Of a DNA stretch of 64,000 nucleotides, positions 1 to 12,100 are shown one piece after another; the first letter of the stretch is position 1; each line of letters begins with the position of its first letter. The position numbers and the translations under genes were made by a program. The DNA is from Maylandia zebra (taxonomy: Eukaryota; Chordata; Actinopteri; Cichliformes; Cichlidae). The notes below the pieces were generated by a model, which ran no database searches, was not told where the DNA came from, and saw only the letters and a list, made by a program, of their open reading frames with translations. The stretch covers positions 14,653,623 to 14,717,622 of the forward strand of contig NC_135172.1 of assembly GCF_041146795.1 (NCBI RefSeq), in the 5' to 3' direction.

Positions 1-369
1 CCTCCAAACACAGCTTAAACTCATGAAAAACGTAGGCTAGGCCATGCAATCAAACTGCAGGGCTTAAAAATTGGCATTAGTCAAAACAGTATTTAAAAAC
101 GAATTAAATGTCATTTTTTCATCAATAAACTCACATTTTCAGAGTGTGCATTTTTGATTTTAAAAAAGCAATTTTCACAGAAAACCTGGGCGTCTGAAAA
201 ACAACTAGTAAACAGATCATCAAAAAAGCAAGTAGTTCAAACAAATGCAACTAAAATCAACTACATACAATAAAGCTATCTATAGATAAACTATACTACA
301 GACTATTAAGTCTGTTCATATAAAGAATTACATATACAATCCAATGCAAAAGTCTTAAAACACCATTGA

Positions 370-1270
370 AATTTACCTAAACACGTGTAAATGAAAATTA
401 ATAAGATACGCCATATAAGGCATAAACAGAGTTTGTACAATTTTAGTGAGCTTGAAAGTCAATATTTGGAATATTAAACCCCTTTTATTCTTCAGCACAG
501 ACGAAACCGTTTTAGGCAAACTTTCTTCTAATTTCTTATTCCAGGCTTCTTGAAGGACATTCAAAGCTCTTCTTTGGATGCTGGCTGCGTTTTGTTCCAT
601 AAAGATGATCCTCCTCTAAGGCCAATGCTATCACTGATAGTATTCATGCCCGATAGTTTTTCTATCCAGGTATGCCTTTGTAGCACTGTTTGGGATCATT
701 GTCATGCTGAAAAATAAAGGATTTGCCAATGAGATGCTTTCCAGATGGTATTGCACGGTGGATCAAAATCTGATGATACTTTTCTCTGTTCATAATTCTC
801 CCAAAACAATGACAGTCTCCATCCTGTTTTACAGATGGCTGTAGACACTCACTGTTCTACCTCTTCTGTGCAGACTAACAACACTTTGGACAAAAGCTTT
901 CAAATTTGGATTCGTCACCCCGTAAGTCCCACTGCCACTGATTTTCAGTGCAGTTCTTGTGTAATTTGGCATACCTCAGCTTTCTCTCCCTCTTTCCCCT
1001 CCTAAAGAATTACTTCTTCACAGTCACCCTTCCACCGACACCATTTCCGATAAAGCTTTGGAGAACAATAGATGGATCAACTAAAAGGCCAGATGCATTT
1101 TACAGGTCCTGTGTCGTGTCATTGTTTATTTTTTTGTTTCTTAAGGACATGACTTTCAGATACTGTTCATCTGCTTAATACATCTGTTTTGTGTCCTCCA
1201 CTTGTCCAGTTCACTCAGATCTTTTAAGGAGACACCGCACTGAAATGCTGAGATATGGGAATCATCTCTT
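370..1270 (-). mobile_element. Decayed Tc1-like DNA transposon
   Basis: Read on the minus strand, this stretch matches a Tc1/mariner transposase family common in fish. The segment 480-600 corresponds to the transposase C-terminal tail (NVLQEAW, then LPKTVSSVLKNKRG). The segment 600-930 matches the catalytic middle, and 930-1170 the N-terminal DNA-binding part. Large pieces are missing and frames are broken, so the copy is inactive. The left part keeps the family's typical 3' terminal sequence next to the transposase stop. Exact ends are uncertain because I could not match clean inverted repeats. It lies within the inferred first intron of ttyh3. Confidence 0.75.
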
Positions 1271-2597
1271 TGGTGCATTACTTTTTTATGTATGTCAAAG
1301 ACCACTAAAAAGTTTCAACAAATTCTGGCACCTTGGAAGCAAACTGTAAAGAGATAAGGGCTGGCTCAGTACTCAGTAGAAAAAAGTGAAAACCCTAACC
1401 CATCACAAATTGGGTCTTGGAGATTATCAAACCCCAAAATTACTCAGTGCTTAGTGTGGTTAAGAGACGTAATGAAGTGAAAGTTTATGTTTAAGCAGCT
1501 AAAAATGAAAGATATCTCACAGTTTGCAGGAAATATGATTTGAATGATCACCTGCCAGTGAAAAGTGCAAATCAGCGAGTCATGACTGTTATGTTTACAA
1601 AGCAACAACAACTGACCTAGTACTCATAGAACTCCTCCTGGTGTGCTTGATGGCTGTTAGATTAACTGTCAGGCTAACAAACCATCAGTGCAGATTAGGC
1701 GTGGATCAATTAGCCCCTAATAAGCATGGTGAGCCTGGGTGTACATTAGTGTGTGCGTGCGTGCACATCTCCACACTAGAGATCAGCTTGCAGGCTGGAG
1801 GAGGGGCTAAACGTTAAACACCCCGGCACACTGATCTACTTTCAATCTGCCCATTTAAGTGTGTGTACATGCACTCCCACAAGTGGGCATGCATGTGTGT
1901 GTGTGTTTGAGATGACAGGATCAATCACTTCCACTTCACTGAGTTGTCCTTGCACTCTCCCTGCCTGTGTGTTACTCTGTAATTTGGCCTACTATCCTCT
2001 CAACTTCTTTCCTGAGGCATTCACTGACCTCAAGTTCATTCTGTTAATATTCACCTGTGCCACTGGGTCAAAGAGCTACCAAAGCATAAAGGCATGGACA
2101 GCGCACACAAAAAACATTCAACGCTAGCATCATCTTTCTAAACTGCTACGAGGAAATGCCTTCTTCAGTGCAAACTGTAGCAAACCATCCAAAATACCAA
2201 TTACTGACTTACTTTCCACAGCTGGCAATATGAAAGTGTGTGTTATTACAGGTCACATGATTCCTCTGTAATGTTCTGCAGCTGCTTAACTGTGGCTGCG
2301 AGCTGACTTTGCGATTCCACCATAACGCAAACAGATGAACACAAATGCAGAACCTCAGGATAAGAGCTCCTATTTCAGCTATCCAGGAAAAAAAACGCAA
2401 ACCGTTTTCTTCACAAAGCCACAGAGTCAGCATCCCCACTACAGTCAAAGTCATCACAGACCAGTGAGTGAGTGAGACATGGTGTGAGAGGAGAGCTTTT
2501 TTCTTTTTTTTTGTGACCAGCTTCAAAAGCTGAATGCAAATGAACCCGAGCCAAATCACATCAGAAAGAAAAACACTGCACAGAAGAATCTCTCTCT

Positions 2598-2701
<104 letters not shown>

Positions 2702-3163
2702 AAATGTCGTGGTGCGGTGACGAACACCGTGTGCTGAAAGACACTGTGTAAGACCTTGTTTGTTATGTGTGCGCCCGAGTGTTTATGTGCTTCTCAGCTG
2801 GGTGAGTAGATGCATGAAAGCCTTTGAGACAGATATACTGAGCCAATCTAAAGACGGGCTTCAGTGAAAGAGTGAAAGAAAGAAAGAGAGCATTCTTCCA
2901 CAACAGACTCCAGCCCTCCCCTTCACCCTCCCCCCAGTCCAACTCACCCTCCTTCTCCTTGTCCTTCTCAACCTCTATCTCTCCCTCCTCTGTGTCTAGC
3001 CAGAATTAACGATTTCACCCTGAATGGAACCCCTACATTCACTCACTCACACACACACTTGCGAAATAACACACACGAAACCCCCCCAAGGGAGCTGTGT
3101 GACCTCATCTCAACGAGCAAGCTCTAAATGCGCTGACACAGAAAGCGAACATACTGTACGTGA

Positions 3164-3177
3164 CATATATGTATGTA

Positions 3178-3253
<76 letters not shown>

Positions 3254-3260
3254 TAAATAC
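3164..3260. repeat. Compound (TG)n-(TA)n microsatellite
   Basis: A GTAT/GT tract (about 3171-3198) runs straight into roughly 25 TA units (to about 3249) and then a TAAA-type tail. The TA part is self-complementary and could extrude as a cruciform. Confidence 0.95.
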
Positions 3261-5679
3261 AGTGAACGCAACGTCTACAGCTGTACAAACAAACGTATGG
3301 TCGTAGCACAAAATCCTCACTGACATAGAAACCGCCTCGTTTGCTAAAATATGTCAGGATGTAATTAGTCTAAAAGGGGGGTCCTTAAAATTCCAGTGGG
3401 CAAACACATTGGCACACACATCTACAAAGGCCCTTAGTTAAACACTGAATAGCTCGCAGGAAGTGGCTATTTGGCAATTTGGAAGCACCTCCCATGGCTC
3501 ATGGAGCCTTCTCTCTCTCCTCTCGGCTCCAATCAGTCCCTTTTTTATGTTTCTCACTCCTCTTCCTCCTCCTCCTCCTCTCTCCCTTCTTCTCTCTACG
3601 GTTCTCATCTCCCTCCCCTTGTTCGTGGCTGTGGGTGCCTTCCCACGCTCAGCGCATGAACTTGTACGCCCTCCCTTCTCTCCCCGTAGTGTCAGCAAAT
3701 GCATTGAGGGATGACTGCGGTGCATGAAATGTGAGATCCTGAGTGATGTGCCTTTGCTTTATATGGCCTAGCGAGGCTGGGTTTACTGCTGCAGAGACCT
3801 GGGAGTCACCTTGTTTGAGGATTCTAATGAAATGCAGCAAAACTGTGGCAAATCCCCCCCCCCCCCTTTCAAGATGAAGCTGCTTTCCAATGCACCGTTC
3901 CTGACTCAGTCAGTGTTTAATCCAAGAATGATATCAATTAGTTTTATGCTTTCAAAGAAATCTAATTTGGGATTTTTCCTCATTAGTTTTTTCCAAGTAT
4001 CAGGTTCATTTTAATCCAATAAAATGCTGAAAATTTGTGGAAAAACGGACCATCGGAGAGCACAAAGTGCTGACTGCATATTTTGTCCAACCAACCCTCG
4101 CAAATCAGCAGATATTACACTGATAATGATATACAAGTAGGACAATCACATTGGGATTTCTGCCAGTGATAAATGACTTTACATATTAATAGGTTTTCAA
4201 AATTGTCTGTGATTTATTTGTGGCCATTGGTTCCTACACTTCTAATGGTGTCTAGAGAGCCAAGAAATCAATTCCTACTCACTACCTCATATTACAGATT
4301 GCATATATGTATGAGCTGCAAGCAGTTCATCAAGAGTGATGATACTTTCACAAACCACCACATTTTATCATTGAAAGGTAAAAAAAAAAAACCAATCTGT
4401 CCACAGATGATTACACAGACTTAATATGGATTCATGGCCTGTGCTGGTGTCCAACTGGTACCTTTTTTGCTAAACAGAGTGAAGAATTATGGGAATTTAA
4501 CCAACGTCGATCATGCTATTCATAGGTTGACTGCTAATTGGCTGACTAGTTGGCTTGGAGATTGAGGGGAACAACAGCAGAGTTCTCGATGAACAAGAAG
4601 AAGGGCAAAAAAATGTAAATATAAAAAAATAAAAATCACAAGACCTCAGACAATGGCTTTTTTCATTGTTTTTTCCTGTTTGATCATGACAGGGGTCAAA
4701 GCACAAACAATGGGACAAACAGCCCACATTACTGACTGCTCCATGTGCTTTTGGCACTGCCATCAGGTAACAGTACAGTTTCAGCACGTAGACGGGGTCC
4801 TGCACAGCTCTGTGTAGCTGCTCCAGCCTACCAACACTGCATCATGCCACGCGCTTTACAAGGTGAAAAAAACACCAGGAGCACTGTTAACAAAGTTTTA
4901 TAGTTTCAGAGTGTAAAACAGTGTTTACTTACTTCGTTTGATTTTATTTTTTGAAATTATAAGTACCTTCGGTGCTTAGTACTACGCTGTGTTATGTTGG
5001 ATATTTTATGTGTCAGAATAGGAGTTCTACAGCAAACTAAATTTAATTTGCAAAAAAATAAGTCTTAACTGATTACTAAATTCATTGATTTACAGGTTCT
5101 CCACGGTCTGGGACTTACAGTGCAATTCAAATATCCGGATATCTGTTGCAAGACTTCAGTTCAATGAACCAGTCACTGTTTACAAATGTAAATACGTCTT
5201 TAAAAAGGCTAATAGAGGCTAAACCACTGTCAGACAAGCACGAGTGGGTTTGAGATTGCATTTCTATTCCCTTATTTACTCTCTACGTGGACTACAAACG
5301 TATTTGGCAGAAAATAAATGGAAGACAGAAAGATTCCTTTACCTTCTCGCTTTTCTACAGAGTCAGGCTATTCATATGCAGTATCTATTTATATAGATTC
5401 ATCTGTCTATGACTGTGGAACAAGAATAGGCTCACAGATTTTATTCTCTCTTTTTTTCTCTCTCACACACACACACACATTCACACAGCGCACTGATCGA
5501 TGCAGGGAGAGACCCCACAACTCTGGCTGCAGGACGGCTTCAGTCACCACTTGGCCACTCTGCTGTGAAATTACAGTGTGGGCATGTGGCAGGAGGTACG
5601 ATGATGAGGCAATGCTGCACGATGAAGGAGATGATGAATTTCAGAGTGGGAGGTAATTATTCTCCCGCACTTGTCTTAC

Positions 5680-5805
5680 CTTCTGGTACTCAGAGTCCTC
5701 TGGCCTGAAGTCGCTGCTCACTGTCTGAAACTCGATGTTGAAATGAGGCAACCGGTGGAGCAGATTCACCCACCAAGGCGGAGAATAATTCACCACGGCC
5801 GCCAT
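5680..5805 (-). CDS. ttyh3: Tweety family member 3 (TTYH3), first coding exon
   Basis: TTYH3 is a plasma-membrane protein of the tweety family, described as volume- or calcium-linked large-conductance chloride channels. Only the first coding exon is here. It starts at ATG 5805-5803, encodes 42 residues and ends in AAG at 5680, followed by the donor GTAAGA. The residues PPWWVNLLHRLPHFN and SSDFRPEDSEYQ match the conserved tweety N-terminus that precedes the first membrane segment. Upstream, a good acceptor (TTTCTTTTACAG, about 5867) precedes the 5' UTR, so the exon is spliced from a separate leader. The transmembrane exons were not found to the left and should lie outside the window. iqce, next door on the same strand, is also its neighbour on human 7p22. 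The choice of paralogue TTYH3 rests on this neighbour as much as on sequence. Confidence 0.85.
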
Positions 5806-6828
5806 CCTGATGCAGCTGCCTGCCGGCTCTCACTTCACTCTTTAGCCCGATTCCTCACAGGGACACTGTAAAAGAAACAGCCAATCACTGCATCTGAGGA
5901 GGACACGAAGCAACTTTTAATGTCACCAAACGCATTAGATGAAGAGTAAGACGCAGCATTCGCATGTTATCATAAGGCTAATGTGATGACCTAACAGTAA
6001 TCAATACCCACTAACAGGGCGGGTCAAAAATGCCAATATAATGGATACCCTCTTTATTCATTAGTTATGCATATATTTTCACAATTTATTAATTTCAATA
6101 AGAGTATAGCTGCTGAATCTTTCGTGATCATTTCCCATTGGACCAATATAAAACACCCCTGCTGTAAAACACAGGGGTTACAGGTTTCTGTGTGTTTTGT
6201 TACAAAGGCAAAAAGACTGCAATATGACATATGACTTTACTATTTGGGGGGTTGCCTTCCTTTACAGTGATGTATGTTTGGCTTATTGCCAGTATCACAA
6301 TGCATTATAATAACTATATTATACTATATAACAACCGCACAACAATTATCACCGATAACCTATTAAATGTAATTAAAGCCCGACAAGACATTCAGTAAGT
6401 GTACATTTCGCCCAAACGTTAAACCTGTACATGAATTATGGCATGACAAGAGCATCCATGACAGCGTCACCCAATTTACGCCCATACTGCAAAAACACAG
6501 GCTTCGTGAAATAAATGTGTCTTGAACGGGAGGGGGGGATGGCCGTTGTACTGAATTTACTGTATGGGTACATGTAGGTCAGCCCCTTCGCGGGTACCCT
6601 TACACATTCAGCATTCAAGCCTTATTTATCTATCGCAGCGCTCAATAAAATGTTAGCAAACCCAGATTAGCTAGCTCTATCCCGCTTTGTCCATTAAATC
6701 TACCGCAGTACCACAGAGTCGTCAAGGCAACGAGAAGGGAGAAAAGGAAGAATTCATTTTGAGGTCTGCGTGCCTGTGGACATCCAAGTCCGTGTGCTGG
6801 GGTGGGTAGGAACCGTGTTATGACCTAC

Positions 6829-7050
6829 CTAGTGAAGCCCAAGCGGATGCAGACCCTCGTTTGGTATAGTCTTGGAGGTCCAGACCGGCGTATACTTCAC
6901 CTATTGTCTTCCCGAATCCGGCGGTAGATTTGAGCACGACAGCCGTGCGCTGTTGCTGCATCAACGCGGCCGGACCGAGCTAGCTGCAACGAGCGAGTCG
7001 CTTGTAGTCCCATCCACATTGAAAAGAACGGAATAACGGTCACCGACCCG
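6829..7050 (-). promoter_or_regulatory. Probable noncoding first exon and promoter of ttyh3
   Basis: On the minus strand the sequence ends in AG at 6829, followed by the donor GTAGGT. It sits about 1 kb upstream of the acceptor that opens the ttyh3 coding exon. The region 6880-7250 is rich in CG dinucleotides compared with its AT-rich surroundings, as expected of a vertebrate CpG-type promoter. The transcription start is not visible, so the right edge is a guess. Confidence 0.4.
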
Positions 7051-7059
7051 GTCCGCTCA

Positions 7060-9183
7060 CATTTCACCGAGACGTCCTCCCGTTTCGACTGCCTTCACCC
7101 TCCGCAAAAGCGTCACGGCAGATTAGGGGTTAAATTATCTGACCAGCAAACCACTATCTATTTTTTTTTTTATAATAATACAGTTGCTGTCCTCCCCTGC
7201 TCACGGTTCGTGCTCGTCGGCGGTCTTCCCACAGTGACCGCCGGTTCAGCGTTGTGGCTCTTCAATTGGATGGTATTGTTGGAGCGTGAAGCAAACACGG
7301 TGCTTTAAAAGCCCTGAAGGACGGGGCTTTGCGGCAGCTCCGCGCGCGTGTGAGCGCGTGTGTTTCTGCAAGCGCGCGCCTGAGTTTGTAGATGTGTATG
7401 TGAGAGGGCAAATGCGCAAAAAAGCCTCCCCCTGGTGTTGAAGTGGTGGAAGTACACATTAGACGTTTTATCCTCCACAATGGTGAAGATTATTTTAGAA
7501 AGCCTATATGACTACGACACAGGTGGAAAGCAACACAATGGGTCTTTCACTAGAAATTGTTTTAAATGTTTTCCTGGAATATTTCCAAATTTGAAAAAAA
7601 AAAATCAGAAAAACAGTCCCAAACAATATTAATGTCTCCTACCAATAATAAATATAAATAAATATGATATCAGAGGTTGAGGGTTGCAGACTCAGGGGAT
7701 GCACATCTTCAGTGTTGAGGGTGATTTTTTATTACATTATAATAAATACATAGAAATTATATTTTCACTTGTACTTTTAACACTGGGCTAATTTCAAATA
7801 CATACATTTTGAAATAAAATCCTATATTTCACTGGTTGTTCTCTGTGTTTTCCCCAGAGGCACCCCTTTTGTTCTCAGACTTATTCTCTACATGAGAAGA
7901 GATCCATGAACAACATTATGGAGTAATGACACTTAACTCTGTCACTATTCTGAGGAGTTTTAGTAAAGAGTTTCTCTTTTGTTTCAGCTAAAACTCTTGA
8001 TCATGATACTGTTGGGAGGTTTTTGTACAATCCTCAGTGCCAGAGCAGGTCTGGAGCTGTGCAGTTCTAAAGTCAGCAGAGTGTTGGTGATTTTTTTTCT
8101 CACTACACCTCAATCAGCTTTTGTTGTGGTTCCTATTACAGCACAACACTCAGCCATCTCTTTAAAACTACACATTATTCACAAAGGTTTGTAAAGACAG
8201 ACGGCATGGCTATGTGCTTGATTTTATACACAGTGGAACTGATATTAGCTGACTTCAAACATTAAGAAGTGTATGGACACAAAGGGTGTAACAACAACAA
8301 AAAATAGGGGGTACATGCTACTTCTCTCAGAAGTGTTTGGGAAAATAAGCACAAAATGTAAGTACAGGTAATAGTTTCTGGGAAGGACCACATGAGACTG
8401 GAGATTTTATTAGAAAAACATTTTATTTACTGTATCAGAAATTAAGTTACACTGATCATGTGGAGACAAATGCACTCGATCGTTGATTTTATTGACTCAT
8501 TTGTCTGTTTTAAAGCACAAGTATTATTGGCATTAGACACAGTCCCTGTGTATCCTCCCCTGCTCTCACCGTTTCAGTATTGCAGCAGCCTGATCTATAA
8601 CTTATTCACAGTTTGGCTCAATAGTGCATCAGTTAAGAGCTTTCCCTCAACCACACCGCAGACTCAGCTATAACAAACTAAGCATGCAAAATATATTAGT
8701 GTGCTGACTTTCATGTATTACCAAATAAGGCATGTGCAAATGTGATTTTATGGATTATTACAGCCTGATGAAGCCAGATGAATTTAAAGTGATGCCTGCT
8801 AGGTTAGCAGAAATAAATGCATTTATTACTGTAATTTCAATTTGAATTCCCATGCAGCAGGCAAAAAGAAGCAAAAATAAATCGGACTAATTAAACAGAG
8901 ATATTTGGCTCAAGAATAACACACTCAACAAAAATGGGCTGTTCGTTTTATGTTCTTGTCTGATTAAAGAAAAAAAAAACATCTCATAACCTTACATCAA
9001 CACTGAGACACGTTCTGAGAATATTCCTGTTATTGGCATTGGCATGGGAGCAGCTCGTGTTACACAGTGAATATTGTCATTGATATTACAAACATTATTG
9101 GAACAGCCCAGCTTTTATTTGCAGCTTCAGTAAGAAGTTAAACTTCTTAGTAACTATACTCAGTAACTATACTTAGTGACTAC
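7060..9183. other. Intergenic stretch between ttyh3 promoter and iqce 3' end
   Basis: AT-rich DNA with no recognisable exon or mobile element. The CG-rich part (7060-7390) probably belongs to the ttyh3 promoter. The last few hundred bases before 9183 should hold the iqce 3' UTR. A minus-strand AATAAA lies at 9114-9119, about 65 bases after the iqce stop, and is a candidate polyadenylation signal. Confidence 0.5.
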
Positions 9184-12100
9184 TCAGCTTCTCGATGGGC
9201 GTGACGGAGACACGATGATGTCATCAGAATCATCAGAATAGAAAGCGGCGTCTTCATCGATGTCACGAGACTCGCTCTGGGCTGCAGGAGACATACAGCA
9301 CGCATGTTTATAGGTGTGTGGACGCACTCCTCTATAATTACCTTTAATACTTACATTTAAGAACAAAGGCCATGAAAGAAATAAACACTTGCTGTGACCT
9401 CTGTCTGACCTTTTGTGAGTGTCTTCCTGGAGGCAGAGATGTTAGACGCAGGCCGGGTATTTTTCTTTACACCTTCCTCTTCACCATCATCACTGAGAGA
9501 TGCAGCATCTTATTAACAGAACAGCAAAGAGTAATTAATGCCATTCAGCCACACCCTCAGAGACACATGTACAGATGCTATAGTGCTAACAGCATGCATT
9601 TAAATATGGACCATTTCTTCTCTCGTGGCATTGACTAAACTTTTCAACAAATAAAACCCTGTCTGTAGGAATCTAGAACAGCTCAGCGAGGGAGTTCATG
9701 TTGCTCATGATAGGCCTTTCACCACATTATTAAAAACATCAAATGAAGATGGTAAAAAACAGCTTCACTGGAGGCTGTCCTTTACAACTTATAAAATATA
9801 ACTACAATGTAACCAGTGAAGCATGACACAATACGACACACTGTAAAGCTCCATAAGAAAGCACGTGTTCTCAGATCGAAAAGAAGCTGGAACGATGCAG
9901 GTTAAACTCTCTCAGTGAAGCCCACAAGGTATCAAATGCAGAGGCATCCTTGTAAGATTATAGGGGGGAAAATGCTGACATCACTGCTTTGCTCTATGCA
10001 CAAGCATGCTGTGACATGCTCAATACTCTGGGACATGGCGGGGAAAGTAATGGGGGAGTCAGTTAGGGCAGACAGATGTGAAGGCAGGACTCCTGAAACA
10101 GAAACAGCTTCGCACAATGTTCTCAGAGAACTCCTAACTTTCTTGCTTAGGAAGGATTGAGGATAATTCACAGAGCGGTTCAGTCACATGGAAAGTTCCA
10201 TGCTCATTCGATCTGTTCATAATTAATCACTGTCATCATCTGATTTCCTATTTTGGCATTTAACAGGAAAAAATGGTTCTACTTCGGCGCTGAAATGAAC
10301 TGCATCACAGCATGACACAGTCAAATCCCTGCAATCGTTTGTGTGATGGCTCTGCTGATGGGAAGCTGCGACAGACCTGAGTCATCGCGGATGTTGCGCT
10401 CGCTTGACGTGAGCGCATTAAATATAATTCTGTAAAGTTTAATTAACATTGAATTACTTGCAGAGAGTTTGGGGGATATTTTTCCAAACTCTTTTTTTCT
10501 TCTTGTCATTTGCGCCTCTGTTTAAACAGTTAAGCTCCTAAACAGTCTTTTTTACTCCTAGTAAAGTAGAGGCAGTAATGGTGTGAAGGTCTGCTGAGTG
10601 CCCTCTTAAGTCTTTATTTTATTTGAGGCAGACGGTGCCCTCGCTGGTGCTGAGCAGACAGGGACAATAGAATTACATTACTGCTCCAGCGAAATCCATC
10701 AATACTCAAAGCAGTGCCGGGGGGAAGGAATCATAAGTGATTTGGAACCTGAGAGCAGGGAGGTGCATACATCAGTGAATATGAAGTCTGAGCACTGAGC
10801 AGTTACAGTGTAGCACGAAGGCACTGAATACATTTGTACAGCGTGTTGGGGTGCATCAACCCCTATCCCTGAACTGAAGATGGATGGAGAGCTGTGACTT
10901 TTTTTGGTTTTTTGCTGTGTTCTGATGAATATTTTGATAGTTTGCTGTGGATGTGTTTGCATAGAAACAATTTTTAAAAGATGGCGAGAACCTCACCTTT
11001 TTTGCTGGGTGGGTGTGGTAATGCACTTCCTCTTGGTGCCAGCGTGGGAAAATTGTTTTCCATTAAAGAAGGCACAGACCTAACACACAAACGCAAACAA
11101 GCAATTGTGGATTTTTTTCTTTGGTTTGACTGTTTGTTTGTTGTTTTGGTTTTTAATTCAGTGCATAAATGAGTCACCTTTCTTGTGCAAGACTACATCG
11201 AGCCAGATGTCCCCTGCACGCCGACTGTATCATCGTCAAGGCGTCATCATCCAGCGTGTCACCAACGGAGGAAGCTTCATCGCTGAAGTTTGAGGATTTT
11301 TCAACCTGGAAACAGCAAAAAAGGGGGAAGAGATAAGAAAGCTTCAGCAGGGACAAAAGCTTACAGCCAACCCACCAGAAAATGTTTTTTAGAGCCACCT
11401 AGTGGTTATTTGTGTTAGCTGCAACGCTGACTCTGGCTTATTAAGGACATCATGATCTCTAGTAGGATTGTTGGAAGTACATCAGCACACAAGTAATTTC
11501 TGGTTGAATCAATTTTTCCCCTTTTGTTTGGGTTTGAAGGAAAAAAAGAAAGAAAAACAAAATTACATTTAAGTCCTTCATTGCTGAAAATACTTCACAC
11601 ACCTGCTGATCATTACCCAGCATTAGAAAAACAAAATCAGCACTCGTTATGCTCAAATTAACCTTAACACGAGACATGAGTCTTCAAGTATCCATGAAAA
11701 GTAGCATTTATTGTTTTTATTAGTACACTGTTCTCGATGCTTTACAAGTACGGCTTGATATGAGTGCATCGCATGGAAGCGTGTGGGTAAAACCTGATTC
11801 AGTGCATCTTCCGGTAGCTCCTTCAGCTGCGAGTCTCTGAAGAGGTGGCCTCTTAAAGCTGACTGCAGCATCACCGTGTCCTTAAAAGAGAATGCAGAGG
11901 ACGGATATGGACAGAAAGAGAAATCTGGGCCAGTGTCTAGACATTTTTTTTTTTACATAACATTTCTATCAGATATTAATAACTTCCTTTGCATAAGCGT
12001 GTTACATACCCTGTTTCTGTGCTCCCTCCAGCATATCTGAATGTCTAATGCTGCTTTCTCCATTTCTTCTTTCTCTCCGTCATCTGTGACTGATTCCTCA

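Noticed and set aside
373-600. 75-aa frame on the minus strand as a small gene
   Set aside because: It matches the C-terminal tail of a Tc1-like transposase and continues into other decayed parts of that element.
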